DNA of 64,000 bases from Deltaproteobacteria bacterium. Its GTDB lineage: Bacteria; Myxococcota_A; UBA9042; DTJE01. The translations under genes and the position numbers were made by a program. The DNA is taken from assembly GCA_029547805.1 (NCBI GenBank), contig JAKPOP010000018.1:1-64000 (forward strand), in the 5' to 3' direction. Shown in pieces: positions 1-7,942 of the stretch (within the stretch, counting starts at the first letter, position 1; every line of letters begins with the position of its first letter). The notes under the pieces are model-generated. The model saw only the letters and a program-made list of their open reading frames with translations, was not told where the DNA came from and did no database searches.

Positions 1-359
1 AGGACTTCCGACCGCGTGGAAACGTGAGATTGGATCACTTTCAGATTGCGGCTTAACATCCATCACCTCTGGTGTCTTGTGGGTTGCTACAACAGCCCAC
101 TGTGGGTGGGCGGGGCGACCCGCCCCCCACACGCCGCACCACAGAAAGCATCAACCGTTCGTGGACTGCCAAGAAGACGACACCGCTCGTGCTCGCGGAT
201 GGAGCCCGGTAGTCGGCGCAGCGGACCTTGCGGAGCCAAGCCGACTACCCCGCCCTCGCCCGAATGCGAATATCTGCTACTCCCCCCCCATCCTCGGTGA
301 ATTCAGTCCTGGCGCGGCCCGTCCCAGACGGATTCTCTGAAAGACCGGTCAGTCCTGAT
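1..359. other. Gene-free flank with strong hairpins and a direct repeat
   Basis: No convincing gene lies here; the short open frames lack ribosome binding sites and recognisable protein content. Two strong hairpins are visible. Bases 101-114 pair with 119-131 around a GCGA loop with one bulged T, and 208-217 (GGTAGTCGGC) pair with 240-249. A 9-base direct repeat, TCAGTCCTG, occurs at 303-311 and 349-357. The coding sequence of the ABC ATPase from the right ends abruptly at about 359/360, so this stretch looks like foreign or rearranged DNA, for example the end of a mobile element. An assembly junction would look the same. No transposase is visible. Confidence 0.5.
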
Positions 360-863
360 GGGCTCGTCATAGATCACGATCCGGGGGTCCAGGATCGTCG
401 CCCGGGCCAGTCCGACGCGCTTCTTCATGCCCCCGGACAGCTCGGCGGGGTATTTCTCCTCCACCCCGAACAGGCCCAGCTGGTTCAGGCGCGACACGGC
501 CAGTTCCTCCATCCGGTGCCGAGGCATCCGCCGATGCTCCTGGAGGGGGAAGAGGACATTCTCCAGCACCGTGAGGCTGTCGAAGAGGGCCGAGTGCTGG
601 AAGAGCATGCCGAACTTCTTCCGGACCTCTGTCATCTCCCGCTGGGAGAGGGCGGTGATCTCCTGTCCATCGACGCGGATGGATCCCGAGTCGGGCCGCA
701 ACAGCCCGATGACGTGCTTGATCAGCACCGACTTCCCGCAACCGGAGGGCCCGATGACGACGGTGATGGACCCCTCGGGAACGTCCAGGTCCACGCCCCG
801 GAGCACCGGGTTGTCCCCGAAGGATCGGGTGAGTCCACGAATCGAGATCAGGGGTTCCGGCAC
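303..863 (-). pseudogene. Truncated MlaF-like ABC transporter ATPase
   Basis: This encodes the ATP-binding subunit of an ABC importer of the MlaF/Ttg2A type, which in intact systems drives phospholipid traffic between membranes. The GTG start at 863 is preceded by AAGGAGG. Walker A (GPSGCGKS), the Q-loop region, the signature SGGMKKR and Walker B (IVIYDEP) are all intact. Immediately after DEP, at base 360, homology stops. The frame continues for 18 unrelated residues (IRTDRSF...) to a TGA at 303. The D-loop (TGLDP), the switch histidine and the C-terminal third are missing, so the product should not hydrolyse ATP normally. No MlaE permease or MlaD partner is visible. The cause could be insertion, rearrangement or an assembly chimera. 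Confidence 0.8.
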
Positions 864-949
864 AGGGGCCTCCTTCCGGGCCCCATTGTATCCTCGCTGG
901 CCGATGGGGGAAGGGGACGAGCCGCGATCCGTGCGTCGCGCAGGGGGGA

Positions 950-1345
950 TCAGCGCTTGGAGTACTGGAAGCGCTTGCGGGCGCCGGGTCGGCCGTACTT
1001 CTTGCGTTCCTTGGCCCGAGGGTCCCGGGTCAGCAGCCCGGCCTTCTTGATCGGTACCCGCCACTCCTCGGGGTTCATGTCGGCCAGGGCTCGGGCGACG
1101 CCGTGTCGAACCGCGCCGGCCTGGCCCGTCTCGCCGCCGCCCCGGACCGTCGCGATCACGTCGAATGCCTCGGCCTTCTCCAGCAGCATCAGGGGCTGGC
1201 GGACCATCGCCACGAGGCCCGGCCGGTGGAAGTACTGGTCCACCTCCCGCCCATTGACCGTGATGCGGCCGGTCCCCGGGACCAGATGGACCCGGGCGGC
1301 GGCCTCCTTGCGACGACCGGTGTAGAGCGCGTTGCCTTCCGCCAT
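950..1345 (-). CDS. rpsI: 30S ribosomal protein S9
   Basis: The product is a 131-aa small-subunit ribosomal protein whose C-terminal tail reaches toward the P-site tRNA. The start ATG at 1345 gives MAEGNALYTGRRKEAAARV, the normal S9 N-terminus. The family signature (GGGxxGQAGAxRHGxARAL) is present, and the protein ends in the conserved basic tail KKYGRPGARKRFQYSKR. It lies 16 bases downstream of rplM on the same strand, the usual L13-S9 operon. The promoter is the one seen ahead of rplM. Identification is secure; the start is fixed by the family length. Confidence 0.97.
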   Translation of the reverse strand: MAEGNALYTGRRKEAAARVHLVPGTGRITVNGREVDQYFHRPGLVAMVRQPLMLLEKAEAFDVIATVRGGGETGQAGAVRHGVARALADMNPEEWRVPIKKAGLLTRDPRAKERKKYGRPGARKRFQYSKR

Positions 1346-1361
1346 CCCTCTTTCTCCCTCG

Positions 1362-1796
1362 TCAGACCTTCGTAATGTCCAGCGGCACCGGCTGCTGGGC
1401 GGCATGGGGATGCTCGGGTCCGGCATAGACCTTCAGTTTCCGAAGCATCGCCCGCCCCAGGGGGCCCCTGGGAAGCATCCCGCGCACGGCCTTCCAGATC
1501 ATGAATTCGGGCTTCGTCTCCATCATCTGCTGGACCGTCCGTTCCCGGAGGTGGCCGAACCAGCCGGTGTGCCACCGCCAGAGGGCCTGGGACTTCTTGC
1601 CCGTCCACACGGCCTTGGCGGCATTGACGACGATCACGAAGTCCCCCGTGTCGGCATGGGGGGTGTAGGTCGGCTTCGTCTTGCCCCGGAGGATCGAGGC
1701 GATCCGGGCCGCGGCGCGACCCACGTGCACGCCGTCCATGTCCACCGTGTACCACCGCTTCGGGACGTCGGTGGTGCGAAAACTGGTCGTTGCCAT
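1362..1796 (-). CDS. rplM: 50S ribosomal protein L13
   Basis: The product is a 144-aa large-subunit protein that binds 23S rRNA early in assembly. The sequence shows the L13 landmarks: W-Y-x-V-D near residue 15, the GRAAARIA segment, the HADTGDFVIVVNA block and the GMLPRGPLGR motif. It is the first gene of the rplM-rpsI pair. A good promoter lies about 30 bases upstream of the ATG, so the 5' leader must be short. Autoregulatory leader structure, known for this operon in other bacteria, is not evident in so short a leader. Confidence 0.97.
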   Translation of the reverse strand: MATTSFRTTDVPKRWYTVDMDGVHVGRAAARIASILRGKTKPTYTPHADTGDFVIVVNAAKAVWTGKKSQALWRWHTGWFGHLRERTVQQMMETKPEFMIWKAVRGMLPRGPLGRAMLRKLKVYAGPEHPHAAQQPVPLDITKV

Positions 1797-1826
1797 GGGA
1801 ACCTCGTTCCAAACAACAGGCGCGCC

Positions 1827-1855
1827 TATTTACCTGAAAGGTTCGCTGCCGTCAA
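1827..1855 (-). promoter_or_regulatory. Promoter of rplM-rpsI
   Basis: On the minus strand TTGACG (1850-1855) and TAAATA (1827-1832) are separated by 17 bases, a near-consensus housekeeping sigma factor promoter. The -10 box is 30 bases upstream of the rplM ATG. Confidence 0.7.
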
Positions 1856-1933
1856 GTCTGCCGATACCGGCCGGGAGGACCTGCGCGATCGACCGGAGGA
1901 GCAGCGGGACCCTCGAACTTCAGAGAACCGAGG

Positions 1934-2009
<76 letters not shown>

Positions 2010-2037
2010 CTGTCGGCAACACCCGCAACGCGGGCCG

Positions 2038-2067
2038 AGGTTAGGCGAGACCGGGTCGTCCTGTCAA
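2038..2067 (-). promoter_or_regulatory. Promoter of tRNA-Phe
   Basis: The minus strand carries a perfect TTGACA (2062-2067), an 18-base spacer and TAACCT (2038-2043). The -10 box sits 28 bases upstream of the mature tRNA 5' end. Confidence 0.65.
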
Positions 2068-2134
2068 GAGATCTGAATCTGGTGATGCCAGGGACCACGC
2101 CGCCTGGAAGGAGGGCCTGGAGGAGCGGTCGAAC

Positions 2135-4810
2135 TCACTCGTGGAGGTCGCTCCAGGAGCGGCCCCGGCCGATCTCCACCGCCAGGGGGACCCGGAGGGG
2201 GAAGGCCCGGGTCATCTCTTCCCGGAGCAGGGTCGCCACTGTCTCCCCGGTTCCCTCGGGGGCCTCGACGATCAGCTCGTCGTGGACCGTCAGCACGAGT
2301 CGGGCCTCCGGGACCTCGATGCGCAGGCGGTCCCGGACCCGGACCATCGCGATCTTCAAGATGTCCGCCGCGGTCCCCTGGACCGGCATGTTGATGGCCA
2401 TCCGCTCCGCCTGGGCCCGCAGGTTGTGGTTGCGGTCCGACAGCCCCTCGATGCGGCGCCGCCGCCCCAGGGCGGTGACCACGTAGCCCCGGATCCGGGC
2501 CTCCTCCAGGGTGCGGTCCAGGAAGGCTCGGACGGCCGGGAATGCCGCGAAGTAGTCGTCGATGAAGTGCTGGGCCTCTCCGATCGGGATCCGCAGGTCC
2601 CGTCCGAGCCGGTAGGCCCCCATGCCGTAGAGGACCCCAAAGTTGATGGCCTTGGCGGCCCGTCGCTGGTCCGGGGTGACCTGATCCTCGGGGCAATGGA
2701 AGAACCGGGCCGCGGTGCGCCGGTGGATGTCCGCGGACCCCTGGAATGCCTCCGCGAGGGCCTGATCCCCCGAGAGGTGGGCCAGGATCCGCAACTCGAT
2801 CTGGCTGTAGTCGGCCGAGATGAACTCCCGGCCCGGGGCGGCCACGAAGGCCGAGCGGATGCGACGTCCCGTGGCGGTCCGGACCGGAATGTTCTGGAGG
2901 TTCGGGTCCGACGAGGAGAGGCGCCCCGTGGAGGCCACGGTCTGGTTGTAGGAGGTATGGATGCGGCCCGTCGCGGGGTGGACCAGCCGGGGCAGCACGT
3001 CGGCATAGGTGTTCTTGAGGCGCGTCAACGAGCGGAACTCCAGGATCAGGGCCGGCACGGGGTGCAGGGGCGCCAGTTCCTCCAGCACCGCCTGGTCCGT
3101 CGAGGGACCCGACCTGGTGCGCTTCTGCACCGGCAGCCCCAGTCGGCCGAAGAGGACGTCTGCCAGTTGCTTCGGGGAGTTGGGATTGAAGGGGAACCCG
3201 GCCGCATCGAGGATGGCCTTCTCGAGGCGCTGGACCTCCGTGGACAGGTCCCCGGAGAGGCGGCCCAGGACCTCGGGGTTCACCCCGACGCCGGTGCGCT
3301 CCATCTCCCCCAGGAGGCGACTCAGGGGGATCTCGATGTCGGCCAACAAGGACCAGAGCCCCTGTTCGACCAGACGCGGACGCAGAGAGGGGACCATCGC
3401 CGCCAGGGCCTCCGCCCGGGCTCCCAGGGCCTCCGGACTCCCGTCCTGGGCCGGCGGGACGGGCCGCTTCAGCACCTGGAGGGCCAGGGCATCCAGCGAG
3501 TGGTCCTCCCGTTCGGAGTCCAGCAGGTAGGAGGCCAGGCAGGCATCGAAGGCCGGCAACGGCGCCGCGAGACCCCAAAACTCCATCCACTGGCCGATCT
3601 CCTTGAAGCCGGCGGTGTTCCAGGGGCCTCGGGCAAGGGCCTCCGCGAGGGTCGCGGCCAGTTCCGGGGAGTCGGTCTCGGGAGGAAAGGCGAGGGTCGT
3701 GCCGTCCTCCAGCACCACCGCCAGTCCCCGGAGGGCGGGTCGCACCGGGTCCCGGGGCCCGAAGAGGGCCACCAGGCTGCCGCTTCCCGCGGCCCGGAGT
3801 CGATCGAGGGCCTCCCGGGCCTCCAGGTCGCTGCCGACGACCGGGGGACGGGTTCCCGGGGTCGTGACCTCCGCCGGGCCTGACCCGGGCGCCACCCCCG
3901 GGAGAACGGCGGCCGCATGATCGGAAGAGCCCGGGGCGCCTCCCGGGGCGGGCGCCAGGCCCAGGTCCCGGATGAGGGATCGGAATTCCAGTTCGGTCAG
4001 CAGGGGCACGGCGACGGCCGGGTCCGGAGGCCCGAGGCGCAGGGCCTCCAGGGGGGCCTCCGGGGAGGGCAGGGGCACGTCGGTGCGCAGGGTCACCAGG
4101 TCCCGGCTCAGAAACACGGCGTCCCGGTGCTGGCGCAGGCTCTCCCGGGCCCGGGGAGGCAGTTCCTCCAGGTGCAGGAAGAGGCCCTCCAGGGACCCGT
4201 AGCGGTCCAGGAGGTCCGCGGCGCCCTTCTTGCCGATTCCCGGCACCCCGGGGACGTTGTCCGAGGAGTCCCCCAGCAGGGCCAGATAGTCCCGCACCGC
4301 CCCGGGAGGCACCCCGAGCCGGGCCTTCACTCCCTCGGCGTCCAACGCCTCCTCCCGGAGGGGGTCCCGGACCGTGACCCCCGGCCGCACCAGTTGCAAC
4401 AGGTCCTTGTCGCCGGACTCGATCACGACCTCGAGCCCCTCGGCGACGGCCCGTTCGCAGAGAGTGGCAATCACGTCGTCCGCCTCGAAGTCCGGGACCT
4501 CCAGCACCGGCAGTCCCAGGGCCTCGCAGAGCCGGCGGGCCAGCGGAAACTGGGGCACGAGGTCCGGGTGGGTCGGGGGGCGATTGGCCTTGTAGGCAGG
4601 GTAAAGGCGGTTCCGGAAGGTCTCCCGCCCGGCATCGAAGACCACGGCGATGCGTTCGGGGTGGTGCTCCCGGATCAGGCGCCGGACCATCTGGGCAAGC
4701 CCGAAGAGGGCATTGGTCGGGACGCCCCGGCTGGTCCGGAGGGGGCGAATGGCATGGAAGGCCCGGTGCAGCAGTCCGCTGGCATCCACCAGGTACAGGG
4801 GTCCGGACAT
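2135..4810 (-). CDS. polA: DNA polymerase I
   Basis: This 891-aa enzyme fills gaps and removes RNA primers during lagging-strand synthesis and repair. The start ATG at 4810 gives MSGPLYLVDASG, the normal 5' nuclease N-terminus. The N-terminal 5'-3' exonuclease (FDAGRETFRNRLYPAYKANR; ADDVIATL; GDKDLLQLV; GDSSDNVPGVPGIGKKGA) is intact. The C-terminal polymerase has motif A (ADYSQIELRILAHLS), motif B (RRAAKAINFGVLYGMG) and motif C (VLTVHDELIVEAP). The central 3'-5' exonuclease fold is present, but the acidic metal ligands expected in DTETxxL are replaced (LVALFGPRDPV), so proofreading is probably lost, as in Taq polymerase. It is divergent from smpB. Confidence 0.96.
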   Translation of the reverse strand: MSGPLYLVDASGLLHRAFHAIRPLRTSRGVPTNALFGLAQMVRRLIREHHPERIAVVFDAGRETFRNRLYPAYKANRPPTHPDLVPQFPLARRLCEALGLPVLEVPDFEADDVIATLCERAVAEGLEVVIESGDKDLLQLVRPGVTVRDPLREEALDAEGVKARLGVPPGAVRDYLALLGDSSDNVPGVPGIGKKGAADLLDRYGSLEGLFLHLEELPPRARESLRQHRDAVFLSRDLVTLRTDVPLPSPEAPLEALRLGPPDPAVAVPLLTELEFRSLIRDLGLAPAPGGAPGSSDHAAAVLPGVAPGSGPAEVTTPGTRPPVVGSDLEAREALDRLRAAGSGSLVALFGPRDPVRPALRGLAVVLEDGTTLAFPPETDSPELAATLAEALARGPWNTAGFKEIGQWMEFWGLAAPLPAFDACLASYLLDSEREDHSLDALALQVLKRPVPPAQDGSPEALGARAEALAAMVPSLRPRLVEQGLWSLLADIEIPLSRLLGEMERTGVGVNPEVLGRLSGDLSTEVQRLEKAILDAAGFPFNPNSPKQLADVLFGRLGLPVQKRTRSGPSTDQAVLEELAPLHPVPALILEFRSLTRLKNTYADVLPRLVHPATGRIHTSYNQTVASTGRLSSSDPNLQNIPVRTATGRRIRSAFVAAPGREFISADYSQIELRILAHLSGDQALAEAFQGSADIHRRTAARFFHCPEDQVTPDQRRAAKAINFGVLYGMGAYRLGRDLRIPIGEAQHFIDDYFAAFPAVRAFLDRTLEEARIRGYVVTALGRRRRIEGLSDRNHNLRAQAERMAINMPVQGTAADILKIAMVRVRDRLRIEVPEARLVLTVHDELIVEAPEGTGETVATLLREEMTRAFPLRVPLAVEIGRGRSWSDLHE

Positions 4811-4836
4811 GGGGTCCTCCCGGGGAGGGCGATGGG

Positions 4837-4848
4837 GGATTATAATCC
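4837..4848. promoter_or_regulatory. Symmetric bidirectional -10 element between polA and smpB
   Basis: The perfect 12-base palindrome GGATTATAATCC holds a consensus TATAAT on both strands (plus 4841-4846, minus 4839-4844). It lies 33 bases before the smpB ATG and 28 bases before the polA ATG, so both divergent genes can be transcribed from one AT-rich spot. Neither side has a good -35 box. Confidence 0.6.
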
Positions 4849-4879
4849 ACCGCTTCGGGCAGGCCCGGGGTGCAGGGGC

Positions 4880-5335
4880 ATGGGGAAGGACCGGCAGCAG
4901 GCGGGGCGGAAGGTGGTGGCCGAGAACCGCCGTGCCCGCCATGACTACGAGTTGCTGGAACGGCTGGAGGCGGGCCTGGTGCTGCTCGGGAGCGAGGTGA
5001 AGTCCCTGCGCCAGGGGGGCATGCAGCTGGTGGACTCCTATGGGGAGATCGTGGACGGGGAGGTCTTCCTGGTCGGGGCCCGGATCGCCCCCTACGCGGC
5101 GGCCTCCTACCAGAACCACGACCCGACGCGCCGACGGAAACTCCTGCTGCATCGGGCCGAGATCCGGAGGCTGGACGGCAAGGTGCGGCAGAAGGGCCTG
5201 ACGCTGGTGCCCCTCTCGGTCTATTTCCAGTCCGGTCGGGCCAAGGTGGAGATCGCACTGGCCCGGGGGCGGAAGGCCTACGACAAGCGAGAACGGATCC
5301 TGCAGCGGGATCGGGACCGGGTCCGGGAGGAATGA
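4880..5335 (+). CDS. smpB: SsrA-binding protein
   Basis: This 151-aa RNA-binding protein partners tmRNA in rescuing stalled ribosomes. The family features are visible in order: the N-terminal ENRRARHDYELLERLEAGLVL block, LGSEVKSLRQG, the oligonucleotide-binding beta barrel with YxNHDPTRRRKLLLH, and a basic C-terminal tail (ARGRKAYDKRERI) that fits the ribosomal mRNA channel. It is the first gene of a plus-strand run with the synthase-like gene, mtaB, rnc and a regulator; the next start is only 4 bases after its stop. The tmRNA gene itself is not in the window. Confidence 0.96.
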   Translation: MGKDRQQAGRKVVAENRRARHDYELLERLEAGLVLLGSEVKSLRQGGMQLVDSYGEIVDGEVFLVGARIAPYAAASYQNHDPTRRRKLLLHRAEIRRLDGKVRQKGLTLVPLSVYFQSGRAKVEIALARGRKAYDKRERILQRDRDRVREE

Positions 5336-5339
5336 CGGG

Positions 5340-6629
5340 ATGGCCTCCTCTTCCGGCTGGCGCGAGCCATATCACGACACGATCTACGACTGGAACCGGG
5401 TGGACGACGCCCAGCAGGTGCTGCGCCGCCGGGTGCTGCTCCACGACGAGACGCTGCGGGACGGGCTCCAGTCCTCCTACGTGCGCCACCCTGCCACCGA
5501 GGAGAAACTGGAACTGGTGCACCTGATGGAGGCCCTGGGGGTGGACTCGGTGGACCTGGGGCTCCCGGGGGCCGGGGACCGGGCCCGGCGGGAGTGCATG
5601 ACCCTCGCCCGGGCGATTGCCCGGGAAGGGATGCGCATCCGCCCCGTCGTCGCCGCCCGGACCCATCGGGACGACATCCGGGCCAGCCTGGAGGTGGCGG
5701 ATCACGCGGGGATCCCGGTGGAGGTGATGATCTTCATCGGGTCCAGTCCCATCCGGATGCTGGCCGAGGCCTGGGACCTTCCCTTTCTGCTCGAGCGGAC
5801 CACCGAGTCGATTCGCCTGTGTCGCCAGGCGGGGCTGCCGGTGACCTTCGTCACCGAGGACACCACCCGCTCCCGCCCCGACGTGATCTACCGTCTCTTC
5901 TCCCACGCGGTGGACATGGGGGCGAATCGCCTGTGCGTCTGCGATACCGTGGGGCACGCGATGCCCGACGGCATCCGGGTGCTCATGCGCTACGTGCTGG
6001 ACCTCCTGAAGGCGATGGGGGTTGACGTGCCCGTGGACTGGCACGGGCACAACGACCGGGGCCTGGCGCTTTCCAATGCCCTCTGGGCGATGGCCCATGG
6101 CGCCGACCGGCTCCACGGCTGCGCCCTGGGGGTCGGGGAGCGGGCCGGCAACACCTCGATGGACCGCCTGATCATGAACCTGCGGCTGATGGGCGTCCTG
6201 GGAGAGGACCGGGACCTCTCCCGGCTGCTGGAGTACTGCCGGCGCGCATCGGCGGTGCTGGACGTTCCCATCGCACCCAACTATCCCCTGGCGGGCCGGG
6301 ACGTCTTCCGAACCCAGACGGGCGTCCATGCCTCGGCGATCCTGAAGGCGCGGCGCAAGGGGGACGACTTCCTGGCCGACCGGGTCTATTCGGGGGTTCC
6401 GGCGGGGATGTTCGGTCGGCGGCAGGAGATCTGCGTGGGGCCCATGAGCGGCCAGAGCAATGCGGAACAGGCGCTGCTGGACCGGGGTCTCGACCCCACC
6501 CCCGAGCGGGTCCAGGCCCTGCTCCGGGTGGCCAAGAGCGAGCAGCGCATCCTGGCTCCCGAGGACATCGACGGGATCGTTGCAGGGCAGTTGCTGCGGG
6601 AGTCCGGGGCGTCCCCGGGGTCCCCCTGA
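5340..6629 (+). CDS. 2-isopropylmalate/homocitrate synthase family protein
   Basis: This 429-aa DRE-TIM metallolyase presumably condenses acetyl-CoA with a 2-oxoacid. The catalytic HDETLRDGLQ motif near residue 35, the metal-binding HGHND block and the GERAGNTSMDRL motif are intact. After the TIM barrel come the lid segment (FRTQTGVHASAI) and a short helical tail. The usual C-terminal LeuA allosteric domain is missing, so length and layout are closer to short homocitrate/citramalate-type synthases than to classical leucine-regulated LeuA. The neighbours (smpB, mtaB, rnc) are RNA-related and do not reveal the pathway. The substrate cannot be assigned from sequence alone. Confidence 0.8.
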   Translation: MASSSGWREPYHDTIYDWNRVDDAQQVLRRRVLLHDETLRDGLQSSYVRHPATEEKLELVHLMEALGVDSVDLGLPGAGDRARRECMTLARAIAREGMRIRPVVAARTHRDDIRASLEVADHAGIPVEVMIFIGSSPIRMLAEAWDLPFLLERTTESIRLCRQAGLPVTFVTEDTTRSRPDVIYRLFSHAVDMGANRLCVCDTVGHAMPDGIRVLMRYVLDLLKAMGVDVPVDWHGHNDRGLALSNALWAMAHGADRLHGCALGVGERAGNTSMDRLIMNLRLMGVLGEDRDLSRLLEYCRRASAVLDVPIAPNYPLAGRDVFRTQTGVHASAILKARRKGDDFLADRVYSGVPAGMFGRRQEICVGPMSGQSNAEQALLDRGLDPTPERVQALLRVAKSEQRILAPEDIDGIVAGQLLRESGASPGSP

Positions 6630-6643
6630 CGGACCGGAGAGGA

Positions 6644-7942
6644 ATGGACGGGCCTCGGCCATCGGTGGTCCGCGTGCGCTGGGTCACCACCGGCTGCAAG
6701 GTGAATCAGGCCGACGGGGAGGAGGTCCTCGCGGCCCTGGGGGACCTGCCGGTCCGGTGGGTGGGGCCTCGGGATCCGGCGGACCTGGTGGTGGTGAACG
6801 GCTGCGCGGTGACCGCGGCGGCCGAGCGAGACGGGCGCGCCCTGGCCCACCGGGGCCTCCGGGAGGGTGCCCGGGTGCTGCTGACGGGGTGCCTGGCCCA
6901 GCGCCTCGGTCCCGGGGCCTCGGAATCGCTTCCCGATGCGGTGGAAGTGGTCCCGGGGACCTCCCGTCGGGAGGAGGTGGCCCGGCGTCTCCGGGAGGCC
7001 GTCCAGGCCCTCCTGGGCCCTTCCGGAGAATCGTCGGCCCTTCCCGGGTCTTCGACGGCCCGGGCGGGTCGGAGCCGCCCGCTGATCAAGGTACAGGACG
7101 GCTGCGATCACCGGTGTGCCTATTGCATCGTTCCCCTGCTCCGGGGGCCCTCCCGGTCGTTGCCCCTGGCCGAGGTCCTGCGGAAGGTCCGGGAGGCGGC
7201 CTCCCGGGTCGGCGTCGGGGAGGTGGTGCTGACGGGGGTGGACCTGGCCTCCTGGGGCCGGGACCAGGGCCAGGACCTCGCGGACCTGCTGGAAGGTTGC
7301 CTCTCCCTGGGCCTGGGGGTCCGCTTCCGGCTGTCCTCCCTGGAGCCCCATGGACTGACCCCGGGCCTGCAGCGTCTCCTGGCGGGGTCCCGGGACCTCT
7401 GTCCCCACCTCCACGTCCCGGTGCAGTCCGGCAGTCCCCGGGTCCTGCAGGCGATGGGGCGGAGCGCCGACGTGGCGGGATTGCGAGGCCGCCTGGAGGA
7501 CCTCGCCGGGGCCGTGCCGGACCTCCATCTGGGCATGGACCTGCTGGTGGGATTCCCCGGGGAGACGGCCGAGGACTTCCAGCACACGCTGGACCTGGTC
7601 GAGGGGCTTCCGGTGACCCGCCTGCACGTCTTTCCCTTCTCTCCCCGGCCCGGGACCCGGGCGGCGCTGCGGACCGACCGGGTGGACCCGGAGGAGGTCT
7701 CGACACGGTCGGCGATGCTCCGGGACCTGTCCCGCAGGCGGCTCGACGCGCGGGCGCGGTCCTGGGTGGGCCGGGAGGTCGAGGTGGTGGACATCCGGTC
7801 CCGGGGGGACATTGTCGAGTCCCTCGCGGCGGACTACACTCGGGTCTACCGGAGGGATTCCGCGGGGCTGCGACCCGGACGCTTCCCGATCCGGGTCACC
7901 CGCGCCGAGGGGGAGGACGCCTGGTCGGAGGAGGGGCCGTGA
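6644..7942 (+). CDS. mtaB: tRNA t6A37 methylthiotransferase MtaB
   Basis: This 432-aa radical-SAM enzyme adds a methylthio group to N6-threonylcarbamoyladenosine at tRNA position 37. The N-terminal UPF0004 domain supplies three cysteines for the auxiliary 4Fe-4S cluster (TTGCKVNQ, NGCAVTAAAE, LTGCLAQ). The radical-SAM domain has the CxxxCxxC loop CDHRCAYC, followed by a C-terminal TRAM-like segment. TGCKVNQAD is typical of MtaB rather than MiaB or RimO. It lies 14 bases after the synthase-like gene, and its TGA overlaps the GTG start of rnc. Confidence 0.92.
   Translation: MDGPRPSVVRVRWVTTGCKVNQADGEEVLAALGDLPVRWVGPRDPADLVVVNGCAVTAAAERDGRALAHRGLREGARVLLTGCLAQRLGPGASESLPDAVEVVPGTSRREEVARRLREAVQALLGPSGESSALPGSSTARAGRSRPLIKVQDGCDHRCAYCIVPLLRGPSRSLPLAEVLRKVREAASRVGVGEVVLTGVDLASWGRDQGQDLADLLEGCLSLGLGVRFRLSSLEPHGLTPGLQRLLAGSRDLCPHLHVPVQSGSPRVLQAMGRSADVAGLRGRLEDLAGAVPDLHLGMDLLVGFPGETAEDFQHTLDLVEGLPVTRLHVFPFSPRPGTRAALRTDRVDPEEVSTRSAMLRDLSRRRLDARARSWVGREVEVVDIRSRGDIVESLAADYTRVYRRDSAGLRPGRFPIRVTRAEGEDAWSEEGP

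Noticed and set aside
46-340. Small plus-strand open frames at the left edge
   Set aside because: They overlap each other, lack ribosome binding sites and encode Pro/Arg/Ser-rich sequence; hairpins explain the region better.
2064-6662. A 1,532-residue open frame on the minus strand
   Set aside because: It is an out-of-frame or antisense shadow of polA, smpB and the synthase gene. The composition is Pro/Gly/Arg-rich with no domain, as expected in very GC-rich DNA.
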